Assembly: GCA_003427395.1 (NCBI GenBank)
Contig: BFEA01000036.1
Coordinates: 3,953,522-3,985,215 of the forward strand
Reading direction: 5' to 3'
Origin: Chara braunii
Lineage: Eukaryota > Streptophyta > Charophyceae > Charales > Characeae
Length of the DNA: 31,694 nucleotides
The notes below the pieces were generated by a model that was not told the origin of the DNA, did no database searches, and worked only from the letters and a program-made list of their open reading frames with translations. Shown here piece after piece: positions 1-10,818 of the stretch. The number at the start of each line of letters is the position of its first letter. The first letter of the stretch is position 1. The position numbers and the translations under genes are program-made.

Positions 1-1160
1 GGGGGGAAAGCGCTCTAGGGTCGGCGGTTCATGTAACAGCCACGGAACTGCGCTCAAGACCATGCAAGTCATACTCTACTTTCTTTTTTTTTTTTTTTTT
101 TTTTTCTTACTCTACTTTAAACGGAACGGCCGATGATTGGAGGGAAAAAAAAACAAAAAAAAAACGGAACGGCGAGGTCCATCTCCATTCCAAACGGTGA
201 CTCTCACCCTCGAGGTAGCCGCTGAACGAGGTCCTCGTTTAAAAAATAATAATAATAAAATTAAAATAGAAAATCATTAAATGAACGAGGTCCGGGTCCC
301 AGTACGACTGGGACGAAGAGGGGACCTCCGCCCCGGGGAGGAGGCCTGTCATAACGGTAACGGTTTTTTTTTAAGCAACCGAAAGGGGGAAAAGAAGGCA
401 AAAAAAGAAAAAAAAAAAAGAAAGAGTAAAACTGTATAAATTCAGGGCCCTGAAGATCAGCGCGGAAGGCGGGAACCTGACTACACGACAAAAGGACTCG
501 TACCCCTCTTAGGGCATCCCCGAACTGGAACCTTTTGTTTTTTGTTTTTTGTTTTCTCCCTGGTGTCGTAATTACGGTCAGGTGCATCCAAAGGTGGCCG
601 TAAAAGACGGCACATACGTCCAGGAACGCCCTGCGCCCTCAGGCCGCAGCGGTGTAAACGATGTGGACGGAGTGGGAGACGGAGTGGGAGACGGAGGGGA
701 GAGGGAGAGGAGAGGGAGAGGGAGAGGGGACAGAAGGACGTGCAACCAGAAGAGGAAAGGGGGCTAGAGAAAAGAAAAAAAAACAAAAAAACAAGTATCA
801 CGAGGATTTGGGCGAGGAAAGGGGCGCCTGCGTGGACTCCTTTGCGCGCTACCTCGTTCCCCCGAATACCACGTACGGTCATTATAGCTGTATTTGAGCC
901 ATCTTTCAGTCTAGATACAGCTATACGGGGGAAGGTATCCCAACCCTGAAGACCTTGGCACTTACGGCACCCGCGGCCACGAAAATCCTGTCCCCTTTGC
1001 CAACCTCTCTTCGTATCATCACCTCTCCTCTCCTCTCCTCGCCTCCGCACCGCTGGGCCGCTGGCTCAATGTCACAGAGAACAGCCCTACCAGCGGCATA
1101 AGCTCAGATGCAAAATTTGTTTCTTGTGTTGTTTTTTTGCGAAGTAAGAAAACCTTTTGG
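1..1160. other. Low-complexity stretch without a recognisable gene
   Basis: I see no supportable gene here. The stretch holds a T run near 84-105, an A-rich patch near 145-165, a TAA-rich patch near 243-270, and a purine tract at about 661-775 that includes two copies of a 12-bp GAGTGGGAGACG unit followed by GAGAGGG runs. Open frames on both strands overlap one another and are made of arginine, lysine or phenylalanine runs from this skewed sequence, so I do not call them genes. Confidence 0.6.
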
Positions 1161-1163
1161 TTT

Positions 1164-1517
1164 GGGAAAATTGTTGAAATGCCCTTAGAAGTTGGGGAGT
1201 GTCGCTAGATCCCTCTATAAGGCATGGGAATGTCGAAATGCCCCTACGACAGTAGTGAGACTTTGCGAAATACTCCCACTGGACCCGGGCAACTTGTCTA
1301 TATGGCCCCGTATTTGCACCCCGAGGATGGCAAACGAAATGCACTGGCCCCTGCAGCCCAGGGCCAGGGCATATGGCAAGTTGCCCAGAAGTGAGACGGG
1401 GGCAGATGCGAAAGTTTGGGGTATTTCAACATACCCCTATGTTTTAGCCTTTAGGGGTATCTGAAGATTCCTAAACTTTGAGGGGTATTTACTTTTGGGT
1501 ATTTCAATAATTTTCCC
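1164..1517. mobile_element. Short inverted-repeat transposon (MITE), 354 bp
   Basis: The left end (1164-1184) reads GGGAAAATTG then TTGAAATGCCC. The right end (1497-1517) is its reverse complement apart from two transitions, so the terminal inverted repeat is about 21 bp. The interior carries further copies of the terminal half-motif in both directions: GAAATGCCCC near 1233, GAAATACTCCC near 1267, GGGGTATTTCAA near 1418 and GGGGTATTT near 1482. This looks like subterminal transposase-binding repeats. No coding capacity is seen. A clean target duplication is not visible because the flanks are T-rich, so the superfamily is undetermined; Mutator-like is possible. Confidence 0.6.
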
Positions 1518-1518
1518 T

Positions 1519-1850
1519 CCTTTTTTTTGTTTTTTTGAAACTTCCCCTTGGCAGGGCCCTGCTAACAAGGGTGATAGGAGTAACCCCTATTAGCAGGTAC
1601 CCTGCTTTTCACGGTTCCAGACCCCAGTCCATTGGGAGGGAGCAGCACCTGCTGGAAAGCGGGTCCAACGTCCCTTATACACTTCACAATCAATACAGCA
1701 CCTTGCAGTTAGAGACATTTCCCTCCTGTATCCAAAGCCATTTGAAACTCGTCTCCGGGCTAGGGGTGCTGATAAGAGCAGGCACCACTACCATTTCCGG
1801 AATCCCAGGGAGGCTCCATCTCGTCTTACCACAGAATGGGCAAGTTCTGT
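1519..1850 (-). mobile_element. 5'-truncated LINE 3' end (older relative of the large LINE)
   Basis: The stretch starts at a T run (about 1521-1537), which would be a poly(A) tail on the minus strand. At 1636-1685 it closely matches the large LINE's 3' UTR at 2161-2215: both carry GGAAAGCGGGTCCA followed by CGTCCCTTA, with similar flanking GGGAGC and CACCTGC blocks. The simplest reading is a dead, 5'-truncated copy of a related LINE on the same strand. The right limit is approximate, because similarity fades into a pyrimidine-rich stretch at about 1870-2010. Confidence 0.5.
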
Positions 1851-2021
1851 TGCCCCCTACTCACTTTCGTTACTAAAGATCCCCTTTTTCTCCTTTTTTC
1901 CTTCTCCCCCTATCCCATCCTTCATTCCTCCCTTTTCTTCACATTTACTCTCCTCTCGAGACCATGCTACGGTGCTACCCCAGTGCTCAATTCAATGTTC
2001 CTTTTTTTTTTATGCAGAAAA

Positions 2022-2032
2022 TTCTTTTGAAC

Positions 2033-2039
<7 letters not shown>
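2022..2039. repeat. Left target-site duplication of the LINE
   Basis: TTCTTTTGAACAACTTTT abuts the poly(A) (T-run) end of the LINE. The same 18 bases occur at 12883-12900 with one change (G to A), where the LINE's 5' side ends. The length suits L1-type target-primed insertion, and the TTTT edge suits the usual endonuclease target. Confidence 0.75.
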
Positions 2040-2064
<25 letters not shown>

Positions 2065-2560
2065 CCCCTTTCCCATGAACGTCAGGATGTCCATTGCTCC
2101 TGCCTTCCGGGTGTAAGAGCCCCGGAAGATAGGAGTATGGCACTGGTCGACGGCTCCACTCTATTCGTGGGGAGCTACACCTGCAGGAAAGCGGGTCCAG
2201 CGTCCCTTACATTCAGTGTTCAGAAGGGATTGCATGATTGCCCCCCCTTGGTCTCTTAGGGACCTTGGGAGGGAACTCAGCCTATTGTTAGGACCTCTTC
2301 ACCTTTCGGCGCCAGATACGCGAGTACCCTAGTCCAGGGCTGAATTACTGCCTCGGTTAGTGGACCATAAACTTGCTAGACCTGGATAACAGACAGGGAA
2401 AAAAACCTCCAGCCCAATTCTGCTAGGGGGTGATCTCCTGAACTCAGACTAACAATACTCCAGAAACATTCCGAATATTCACTGGGCCATGACCGGAACC
2501 ATGTTAACCTTTCTAAGCTAATTGGGGGACTAACATGTCCCCCAAACTAGGGGTCAGTTT
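2036..2560 (-). other. LINE 3' UTR and poly(A) tail
   Basis: The run of 29 T at 2036-2064 is the poly(A) tail read on the minus strand. The 3' UTR between it and the ORF2 stop (TGA at 2563-2561) is about 500 bases and has no long open frame on the element's strand. Part of it (2161-2215) is shared with the truncated relative at about 1636-1685. Confidence 0.7.
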
Positions 2561-3433
2561 TCACGGAGGCCGAGGGCCCATCAACCATGATTCCAGAACA
2601 ATGCCCGATGGTTTAGTCTTCAGGAATCTGACTTTCTGTCCCCAGGTTCGGAAGAAACGATCCCTGGCAGATTTCTTGCATCGTGCTCGTCTGGTACGCC
2701 TCCAATCTATCCAGACCAGCGAACGAACATTTTCCAAGACCAGATTCATAATGCCCAAGTCTGAGTAGAATTTTGATCTGAAAATTCTATCATTCCTGAG
2801 CTTCCAAATAACCTGCATGATAGCAGCTCTACAGGCGGTGGCAACGTACACCCAACCCTGACCTATTTCTGCTTCATTAGGCCGTATACCATCCACCACA
2901 AAACTTTCATCCCATTGAACCTGATCTTCAACATGTTTGAGCCAAATCCCTGCCCACCATACCCAAATTCTTTTGGACTCTATGCAATCCCACCACAAAT
3001 GGGTGGCATTCTCTTCTGCTTTTTTGCATCTGCGGCACTGTGGGTCGACCGGCAGTCTGTTCGTCGAGAGCCAACTTGCTGTGGGGACTATCCGATGTGA
3101 CTGCAACCATGCAAGGCTTCTCATCTTGGCCGACGGAATCTGCTTAAAGCCACGCCAGAGTTCCTTAGGGCTGAGGAGGTGACATGAGTCTTCTGTTGTG
3201 GTACGTTCTTTGCCTCCATCAGCCATCGTTTTTTTACTCCCAACGGGAGAGACCAAGACTTGTTCTGGACCTGGTACCCCACCGTGGGAGTGTAGTCTAA
3301 CAGACTTAATTTTTTGTTCGGCTCTAATCATCTCCACCCCCACTGAGAGGGGTCCGTTCTTAGTCTGCTTAGCATTGTAGTCCCAAGGGGGCAGCAGAAT
3401 TTCTCTGTGCCCTTGGGGTCCTTTTTGGAGCAA
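2561..3433 (-). pseudogene. LINE ORF2 C-terminal segment with zf-RVT zinc-binding domain
   Basis: This is a 290-codon open segment in its own frame. Residues about 88-150 read as the zf-RVT domain of plant non-LTR reverse transcriptases: SAKMRSLAWLQSHR, then an RLPVDPQCRRCKK stretch, then THLWWDC, giving a CX2C...HX4C-type zinc site. An IWKLRNDRIF block follows at about 206-215, typical of the same family's end. The frame differs from the upstream segment (3328-4356). The switch is a frameshift in the overlap at about 3395-3433, possibly at the A5 run near 3422. The segment is part of one broken ORF2 and not a separate gene. It ends at TGA 2563-2561, which I take as the true ORF2 stop. Confidence 0.75.
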
Positions 3434-4356
3434 ACCACCACTGAGGATACCTGTTGCAGTGAGACCACCTTCTCCTCTCGTTCCTCAAGCCAACGGAACT
3501 TCCCCGGATCTTCAGTTGCAGTAACGTAGGACGTTACTATCGCCTGCCNTGCATCCATTATGGAGCGGACTTTCCGAACTTCTGAGGACTCCGCCAGTCC
3601 TCCTTGCACTATCCATTGACCCTCGTATGCACTGGAAGGATCAAGGAGGATTGACTTCCAGGTTTCCGGGATGCTGGCTTGAATACCTTCCAACTTTTCT
3701 GTCACCGCCCTAAGCTGGTGCAGCTTCATCCTGAGTTCCTCCGCAGATCTCCACTGCAGCAGGTCAGGGTTCCAGAGGTCAGCGACCTTCGAGACTCCCC
3801 TCTGGATCCAGGACTTGCCAAATTGCCCTACACCATCCCCAGCCGACCAAGGAATCCCTGTGTCATTACGTATAAAATTGTTCTCAAAAATAGGTTGAGC
3901 CATAATTTCTTCCCTAGTCTGAGGTGATTTGAGTTGTGTTGGCATTATCTGTCCCCAAGCTTGGAGAATATTTTTCCAAACTGGGGATTTGATATGCCCT
4001 TTCACAAGTGACGGGGTAAGGAGGGCCAGCCATACATCCTCTCTCCTGCTCAAGCCCCAATCTCTCATAAGAATATTCACGGCCAGCTCCACCCATGGGT
4101 GGTCAGATCCATCGATTAACAGGTTGATCACCCATCTGGTGAGCAAAGCATTGACCTGCAGTTCCGGGTCCATGATACCCAAGCCACCATCCGCTTTCCC
4201 GGCACTGACCTTCTTCCAGGCCAGCTTGGCAATATACCCTCCCTCCTCGTCGCTTGTGCCTTTCCAGAGATATCTCGTTGAGACTGATCTGATCCTCGCA
4301 TACGCCTTGGCTTCAAGGTTCCTGATGGACCCAGGGTACCAGATCTGCGAAAACAC
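3328..4356 (-). pseudogene. LINE ORF2 segment between RT and zf-RVT
   Basis: This segment continues ORF2 after the RT domain in a third frame. Its opening FSQIWYPGS, AYARIRSVSTRYLWKG and KVSAGKADGGLGIMD blocks match the pattern of the region after the RT domain in plant L1 elements (the W..GGLG.. stretch). The frame change from the RT segment falls at about 4358-4370, inside a short T run on the coding strand. One ambiguous base lies at 3549. No catalytic motif is expected here. The block links the polymerase to the terminal zinc finger. Confidence 0.7.
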
Positions 4357-4364
4357 CGAAGTAT

Positions 4365-4961
4365 TCAGAAAAAGATCACGTCAAAAATGAAGGTGCCTTT
4401 AATGGAGGCCACCTTGCCAATTTTGGAGATGACTGCCCGTTCCACCAGATTGCTGGCCCTCTTTTTGCCTCCCACCATACCAACCTGCACTCCCAGAAAA
4501 CGTTCACACTCACCCACAAGTAAGCATTTCAAACCCCAATCCACAGACAACCGAGTTCCATCTTTGGCAATTGCGATAGACTTTGGCCAGTTGACTAGGG
4601 CTTCAGAAAACTTAGAGTAGAGATCAAGACACTTCTTGAGAGCACCCAAGGAGACTCTAGAGTTAATTGATAGGGCAAACAGGTCATCTGCCATTGCTGA
4701 TGCCTTGCATTGCTCTCCGTCCGGCAATCGGAGACCGCTAATATCTGGGTTCTTCCTAATCAAGGAAAGCAGGACTTCCATCTGAATAACAAACAGCATG
4801 GGGGCCAGAGGGCACCCTTGTCTTAGTGATCTAGTGAGTGGAAATGGACAGGAGAGAGAACCGTTTACCATGACCATACCCACGCTCTTGGTATAGAGTG
4901 CTCTAACCCAAGTACAAAAGTTGTCCCCAAACCCAGCTTTCTGCAAAGCACGAATTGCCAA
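4365..4961 (-). pseudogene. LINE ORF2 reverse transcriptase catalytic segment
   Basis: This holds the second half of the RT palm. SLRQGCPLAPMLF (about residues 45-57) is the LRQGCPLSP block. AMADDLFAL (about 89-97, bases 4694-4668) is the active-site xADD motif, with Met where most LINEs have Tyr or Phe. NWPKSIAI and LGVQVG follow as the later thumb-side blocks. The first RT blocks are in the neighbouring frame (4865-7366). The frames switch at about 4955-4965, just after the first catalytic Asp block (LEKAYDRVNWQF), so polymerase activity is lost. The listed start is only the first possible codon in this frame. It ends at a stop at about 4367-4365 caused by the next frameshift. Confidence 0.8.
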
Positions 4962-7366
4962 TTGACTCGATCGTAGGCCTTTTCTAGATCGAGGAGGAGG
5001 GTTACTACTTCCGGTTGTTCATCGTTCATATTCTCTAGAGCTTCAATGGTCAGCATAATATTATTTAAAATATTCCTCCCTTGAACAAAACCAGCTTGCT
5101 CTTTGCCTACTAAACCCGACAGATACTTTTTGAGCCTATTAGCCAAGGTCTTAGCCAGGATTTTATAGGAAGTATTCAGCAGAGAAATGGAGCGCCTGTT
5201 TCGAATATTCCGCTTGTCTCCTTTTTTGTAGAGCAATGAAATAACCCCCAACCGCATGTCTTCCCCCAAGTCCTGGCCATATAAGGCGTTGTTGAAGATA
5301 TTGACCATCACTGGGCCTAGGACTTCCCAAAACATTCCATAATATTCTACCGGCAGCCCGTCACTGCCCGGGCATTTCCCTTTCCTCATGCTTTTCAGTG
5401 TCTGGCCCAGTTCTTCCAGGGTAACCGGCCTATCCAGGTCCAATCTCCCCTGGGTAGGGAGACAGGCATCAAAGGCTTGCCAGAGGCTCTCTTGAAGCGC
5501 CGCCTCCTCAGGGGCCGGACAAACGGGCCTCGTGGAGGTGAGGATATTCATAAAGTATAGTCTGGCGTATTCGAGGACTGACTTTGTGTCCCTAGCCCTA
5601 GGCTCAAAGGCGTCAAAGGGGTGATCTAGCTCTACAATTAGTGACGACCCCTTGCTCTTAGATAGACCCCTGAAATTGTCCTCTGTCATCCTATCACCCA
5701 CGTCTAACCACTTTATTTTTGCCCTCTCTGCCCATAATCTTTCTTTTTCAATTTGTATGTGTTCTAATTTATCTTTCCATTGATTTCTATAAGAGAGCCA
5801 AAACTCACAAAAATTCGGCTCTGTTTCCATATTGCGTTCTGCCCATTCAATGTGTGAAATGCATTCTTCTTCTTCTTTGCGCCTGTTGGAGGCCTTGATC
5901 CGGGACGCAAACCTTAAGTCCATAGCCGCCAGCCTGTTTGCAGGCTCTAACCAGTCTATGTCAGATTCATAGAAGTCCTTAAAATCTTTTAGTTTGATTA
6001 AAGACTTCCTGATTGAGGTAACTAAGCCCTTGTCTTGTAGTATTTCCGTGTTTAATCTGTAGTACCCCTTTCCTCGGATGATATGGTCATCTGGAACGAA
6101 TGATGCCACCACCGGTCTATGGTCTGAGAGTGAGGAGAAGGGCATGGAAACTTTCATTGCCCAGTCTGCAGCCTCATCCCTAACCAAAAAAAAATCCAAT
6201 CTTAATTTAGTATACGTCTTGTCAAGTCTAGGGGTGCTAGAGATCCATGTGAATTTGGTCGCTTGTGAATAGATTTGTCTGAAAGGGTCAATCACGTCCA
6301 TGGTTTTCATAAAATCTCCCAAGGCTAATGTGTCATTCCTGAACGGATCTGCTGTTGTGAAATCCAAGACCGGGTCTTGAATAGTATTCCAGTCACCCCC
6401 TAAAACCATGTTTCTGTTGTTAGGAAGTACCTTTGGGAGTACTTTCAAAAATTGGATCTTTTCTTTTCTGTCCACCGGGGCGTATACAGACACAAAGGTC
6501 CATTCCGTTCCTTCAATATTCACTGTAATCCACGACCAGCGTCCTAAAGAGTCAGAGAACTCGTCAATGACCTCCAGGTTTAGGTCCTTGTGGATTAAGA
6601 TGTCAGTACCTCCTTTGGTTCCGTCGGCTGGGACCCAAAACTGAGGGCTTTGCCACTTCCAATTTGCTTCTTCAATTTTTGCTTCGTTCAACTTCGTTTC
6701 CTGGAGGAGAATGATATGGACCCCCTGTTGGTGGATCCATGATTTGAGTCTGGCCCACTTGAAATTGTCTTTCGAGTCCCCAAGTCCCTTGACGTTCCAA
6801 GAGGCTACCTTTAGTTTATTCATCTGCACGTCATCCGGGGGGAAAGTAGAGATCGTCTCCCCATCCGCAGTGCCGACTGTAACAATTATGGCGGATGCTG
6901 GAGTTACTGCAGCCTTGGCGGGCTGCAGTGTGCTTATTGTGGTTTTTCTTCTCCTGTCCTCTTCGGTTTCAGTGTTGTTTCCCTTCCCTAGCCAGGGTGT
7001 GGAGAGGAGACTGTTAAAGTAATCAGAGAATAAATTAGTATCCATGGAGAGTTGCTGATTGTATTCAATCAACACATCCCTCGATATTCCCTTTACTGTG
7101 TAAACCATGTTTGCATGGATGAGGTTCTCATCCCTTGCCCAATCGAGTGGGCACCACACCCCCTTGTTCTGCGCCAGGTGGACGAGGTCCGCTTCGCTAG
7201 GTCTGACGTCGAAGGGAGCCACAAACAGCTGAACCTTGTTGTTACTGTTACCAGTCCGCTGTATCCTTCTAGTACCCATCCCAGGGATTGATCTGACTGG
7301 CGCATTTCTACCCAGATAATTCTTGACTTTACTCAGCATGACTGATTGCGTCGGGCTGCTGTCCAC
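4865..7366 (-). pseudogene. LINE ORF2 N-terminal segment: APE-type endonuclease and start of RT
   Basis: The segment is 833 codons. After an unassigned leader (1-184) comes an exonuclease-endonuclease-phosphatase domain at about 185-430: LKVASWNVKGLG (Asn), ILLQETKL (Glu), VLGGDWNTI (Asp and Asn), LDFFLVRD, and SLSDHRPV (catalytic Asp-His). It would nick the target DNA. RT blocks follow: KGKCPGSDGLPVEYY, VISLLYKKGD, RRSISLLNTSYKILAKTLANRL, QAGFVQGR, and LDLEKAYDRVNW with the first catalytic Asp. The frame is lost just after that block, and the last 30 or so residues are out-of-frame sequence. The leader is in the same frame as ORF1, separated only by TGA at 7369-7367. The first ATG is at about 7339, and the 7366 start is GTG, so the true start is unclear and may lie in ORF1. 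Confidence 0.85.
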
Positions 7367-7978
7367 TCAGCATGGGGTAATCAGTTTGATGTTAGTCCCC
7401 ATGCTATATGTGAGAAACATCACCCCTTCTTGGGTTTTCCTGCAGATAAGGGGGACCAGATACTTGGAACCCTGTGGTTTGCTGGTTGTGGTTGATTTTC
7501 TTGGTTTCCTTGTTTTTCCAGGTGATAAAGTTCTTCCTCTTTTTTCTTTAGAATGTGTCTCCTCGTCTGTTGAATCCCCAGGGTCTCCCAGCAGTCCTTC
7601 AACGAAACCCAACTGGGCTACTGATGCATCCCCCATAATGACCTCATCAGGGGGAAGCATCGAGATGCCAGGAGTCAACCTCTGTTTGTTCCCATCCCCC
7701 GGATTCCCTGCCTTAGGTTCTCTTACCCTGAAACTGGATGAGATGGTGTCCTCTACTCCTTTCTGAGGGAGTTCCGTTTCCAATGCTCTGGTTGGACTTT
7801 CTTTGCTGGCCTCTTCCCAGCCTAACGGTGTATTAGGGCTATCAGCCACCAAACCAGCATCTCCACGGGTCGTGTTATCTACAGCATTCTCAGCATGGGC
7901 GCTAGGAGGCGCCTTACTACCGGCCCCTGGTTCCACCTGACTGTCTTTGTGCTTCAGATTGGGTCTCTGAACGGGCAT
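7367..7978 (-). pseudogene. LINE ORF1 C-terminal (linker) segment
   Basis: Open for 203 codons between two in-frame stops, TAA 7981-7979 before it and TGA 7369-7367 after it. The sequence is polar and proline-, serine- and charge-rich (GDGNKQRLTPGISMLPPDEVIMGD; SKEKRGRTLSPGKTRKPRKS), with a basic patch at about residues 143-165 that could bind RNA or act as a nuclear signal. I recognise no domain. It shares one frame with the CCHC segment upstream and the ORF2 leader downstream, so it may be a linker in a continuous protein and not a free-standing product. The ATG at 7978 directly after the stop is probably chance. Confidence 0.5.
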
Positions 7979-8596
7979 TTAGATTGTCCGTCCCACCTCC
8001 TCTTCTCTTATTGGTGGATTGGTTGGCTGCACGTTAGCATTCTCTCCCCCAATGGAGGATGTGCTTAGCCCGTCTGCTTTGGTGAGATTCAATGGGCTAG
8101 ATTCTGTCAGCGGATGTTTCTTTTGTTTAGTTGTCTGAGTCGGGTTACTTGTTGTTGAGTTTGTTCGCACACTGTTGGTCGGGGCCCCTGGCACCTCTAA
8201 TCCTCCGGAAAGGGTTGCTGGTGGCATGTCCCTCCATGGATTAGTGCTGGAACTTCCATTTCCTTGGGAAGAGTGATCTACTCTCCCAGTGGACTGTCCA
8301 AAAGTGAAAACCGTCCGCTTTTCATTCCGTGGGAGCTGGGGTGGGAGCTGGGGTGTTGGCTGGTGTGTTTGAGTTCGTGGCGCTGAGGTGGGCAGCCACC
8401 CTGCCCCCGCTCTCAGTCCCCCCCTGGCTTGCACCTTTGTAGCTCCAAGTCTGTGCATCTGGTTTGCCCCTGCTGTTGGTCTCTGACGAGTTGTGTTAAG
8501 CTCAATTGACTGCGGGCAAGATTCCGTTGTGTGACCGTATTCTCGGCATAGGGAACACCAGTCCGTCAGTTGGGTGACAACCTGAATTGTAACCAC
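7979..8596 (-). pseudogene. LINE ORF1 middle segment with CCHC zinc knuckle
   Basis: Residues about 14-27 read CSLCREYGHTTESC, a CX2CX4HX4C zinc knuckle of the retrotransposon gag type, expected to bind the element's RNA. The rest is low-complexity Ser/Thr/Pro/Gln-rich linker. The segment is in the same frame as the preceding ORF1 part (8615-9766), separated by a TGA at 8617-8615. The residues between that stop and the knuckle (TQANGSVV) continue naturally, so I read this as one protein with a nonsense mutation and not a new start. It ends at TAA 7981-7979. Confidence 0.75.
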
Positions 8597-8614
8597 CGAG
8601 CCGTTGGCCTGTGT

Positions 8615-9766
8615 TCATTCCAGGTTCTCTGGGACTTTGTCCTTTCGGTCCCGAGGTATATCAAATTTCAAGTTATTCAGTTTTGGACGCTCGTCATATC
8701 TCTCCGGTGGGTACTGCTTTGTGATTTTCCCAACTGCAAACTCTATATGCGCTCTTACCCAAGGAGCTGCTAGCCATGGGACTCGTAGTGCCATGATCCT
8801 CATTTTGCTTACCTCATCTTCTGATTTTGCCTTTTCCAGTTCCCCTGGCGACATCCATTTTTTGAACGTCATTTTGTAAGTGGTGCCCTCAATTTTCAGC
8901 TTATGATTCTTCATATTTAACATTAACTCGACAAGCTTTTTATCCCTAGGGTAGTAAGACATGACATTCCGGCCTTCTTGGTGCACCCTACCTCTTTCTT
9001 TGTGGTGCATGCTCTGTGGAAGAATGAAGTCTTCAAAGTTCCGGATACATTGCTCCTTTTTGTCCGCTGAGACTGATTTAAAGTTACCCTGAAAAAAGAC
9101 GACTACTGCATTATCCTTCATCCAGTCTATTTGTGCCTGTTCTACCTCTGGTGGGACCGTCATGGTGACTGTGTTGCCTTTTCTTTNGAAATTGGCAAAT
9201 NTGGACATGTCTNGGATGAGCATGCGATCAAAGCATTTGTCNANCTGCTTCCTTACTTCTTCAACCACGTTCTGATTTCCACCCAAATTNCCCTCGTTTT
9301 CTTGTCTGATTGTTTCCCCATTCTCTTCTCCTTCGCTGTCAGAATTTTCTTCTTCAAACGGGAACCAGTCCACTTTTGGTTGAGCGATGAACCGGCCCTG
9401 GTTCCCTCCATTCTCCCTTCCTGTGCTGGCCTCGTTATAAGCAGATCTGTTCACCCTCCCTCGGGCCCCTCCTCTTTGGAACCCCCCTCTCTGCCCCCCT
9501 CTTCCCTCCTGAGCGTACAGTCTTTCTTGATCAGGGGTGTCCTCATTCCTAGCTCCTCCGAAGGGTCCCCCCGTCCCTCGAGGTCTAGTTGCCCAAAATG
9601 GGACAAACCCCTCAGAGGATAGAGTTTGCGGGTGATGGTCTCTCAAGCTAGCCTCCCTGTTAGGGAAGCTGGCTTCGTGAGTGGTGAACCTTCTTTTCTC
9701 CAACCCTTGGGGTTGGTCCCGCCCTTGTGGTGGCGGAGAGTCCATATCCGTGTCTGCCAACAGCAT
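8615..9766 (-). pseudogene. LINE ORF1 N-terminal segment (gag-like, RGG-rich)
   Basis: The segment is 383 codons. Residues about 75-135 are Gly/Arg-rich (GRGGQRGGFQRGGARGRVNRS), an RNA-binding RGG-like stretch. An acidic patch follows (EEENSDSEGEENGE). From about 180 there is a folded region ending in RVPWLAAPWVRAHIEFAVGKI, which resembles the DUF4283-like gag domain that precedes the CCHC knuckle in plant L1 ORF1 proteins. The product would coat element RNA as a ribonucleoprotein. Six ambiguous bases lie between 9187 and 9290. The ORF ends at TGA 8617-8615 directly before the zinc-knuckle segment in the same frame, so the break is a nonsense mutation. The start at 9766 is ATG with no earlier in-frame candidate that I could support. 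Confidence 0.7.
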
Positions 9767-10283
9767 ATAGCACCGAGGTGCAACGGGACGTTTCGGCTTG
9801 TTATCAAAGCCGATTACTCAGTCTGTTATAGAGGTCTTCTGTCGGTACAAATAGGCCAGTGGGTTGGCCACTAATATTCGAAGGTAGAGCTAATCGTCAG
9901 TAAGGTGAAAAAGTCTGTAGAGGATTTGCCGTCTGGATGTGGCAGTGTAGACAGGCTGGGACGCTCAACCCAGAGATATTGTGATGAGGAAGTGCTTGTC
10001 TGATGTTTGGTCACCCCGTGGGTACTGAGTGTGGGATAAACTGGACAAGGGGCGAAGGTGTCCCTCAGTAATCGCCGAGCCCTAGATGAGGCAGGGCAAG
10101 GGCTGATAGAATCGAGGGTGGGGGGACAGACAACGGATCAGCCTACCTTTGTAGGAGAGGTCTCATCTGAGAAGCAAGACGAGTGAACTGTTATGCACTG
10201 GTGAATCCGACTGTTGACATGAGTCTACCCTGATAGCAGATAGGGACTGCCCTGTAGCCAGACATCTGCAGTCTATGAAGATG

Positions 10284-10315
<32 letters not shown>
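10284..10315 (+). repeat. Poly(A) tract
   Basis: An uninterrupted run of about 32 A lies inside the LINE's 5' region, on the strand opposite the LINE. It could be the tail of a short plus-strand insertion ending here. I could not find a matching target duplication, so it may equally be a plain homopolymer. Confidence 0.6.
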
Positions 10316-10318
<3 letters not shown>

Positions 10319-10773
10319 AGCTCCGAGAAGCAGCTAACCGCTGCCTCTTCCAGTGAGCGTGTATAGGACTAAGATAACTGCTAAAGTCTAGGTACCGAAA
10401 AAATGAAGCGCCCGTATTCCTCAGGCTTCTCCACTAGCGCCAGATGAGTCGGCCGCTGAACCCTAGACCGTGAAGCCGTTCAGGAAAAGAATACAGAAAA
10501 AACCTTCTATCCCTGTGAGTTGCCAAGTTTACTTTCAGATCCCCTTTCGTCCACTCAATGACACTCTCTCTCAGAACAAGGAATCTTCCCGGCGAAACAG
10601 TCACCGACTTCGTCTATGTGGTGCTCAGCTAGGGGAAGTTTCTGATTATATTGACGCCGCCATAGAAAGGACCAACCGATAAGAAGGGGGGTACAGAAAA
10701 ATAAACTATTGTTCCAAACAGGACGGACCTAAGGCAGTTCGCTCGGTGTTACTAGGTAAGGGAATCCAACAAG

Positions 10774-10818
10774 GGCAAGAAATACAACAATGGCAAGAAA
10801 TACAACAATGGCAAGAAA
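10774..10818. repeat. 18-bp tandem repeat, 2.5 copies
   Basis: GGCAAGAAATACAACAAT occurs at 10774-10791 and 10792-10809, followed by a half copy. It lies within the repeat-bearing 5' region of the LINE. Confidence 0.85.

Noticed and set aside
6078-7291. Plus-strand ORFs opposite the LINE
   Set aside because: They are antisense shadows of the endonuclease and leader frames.
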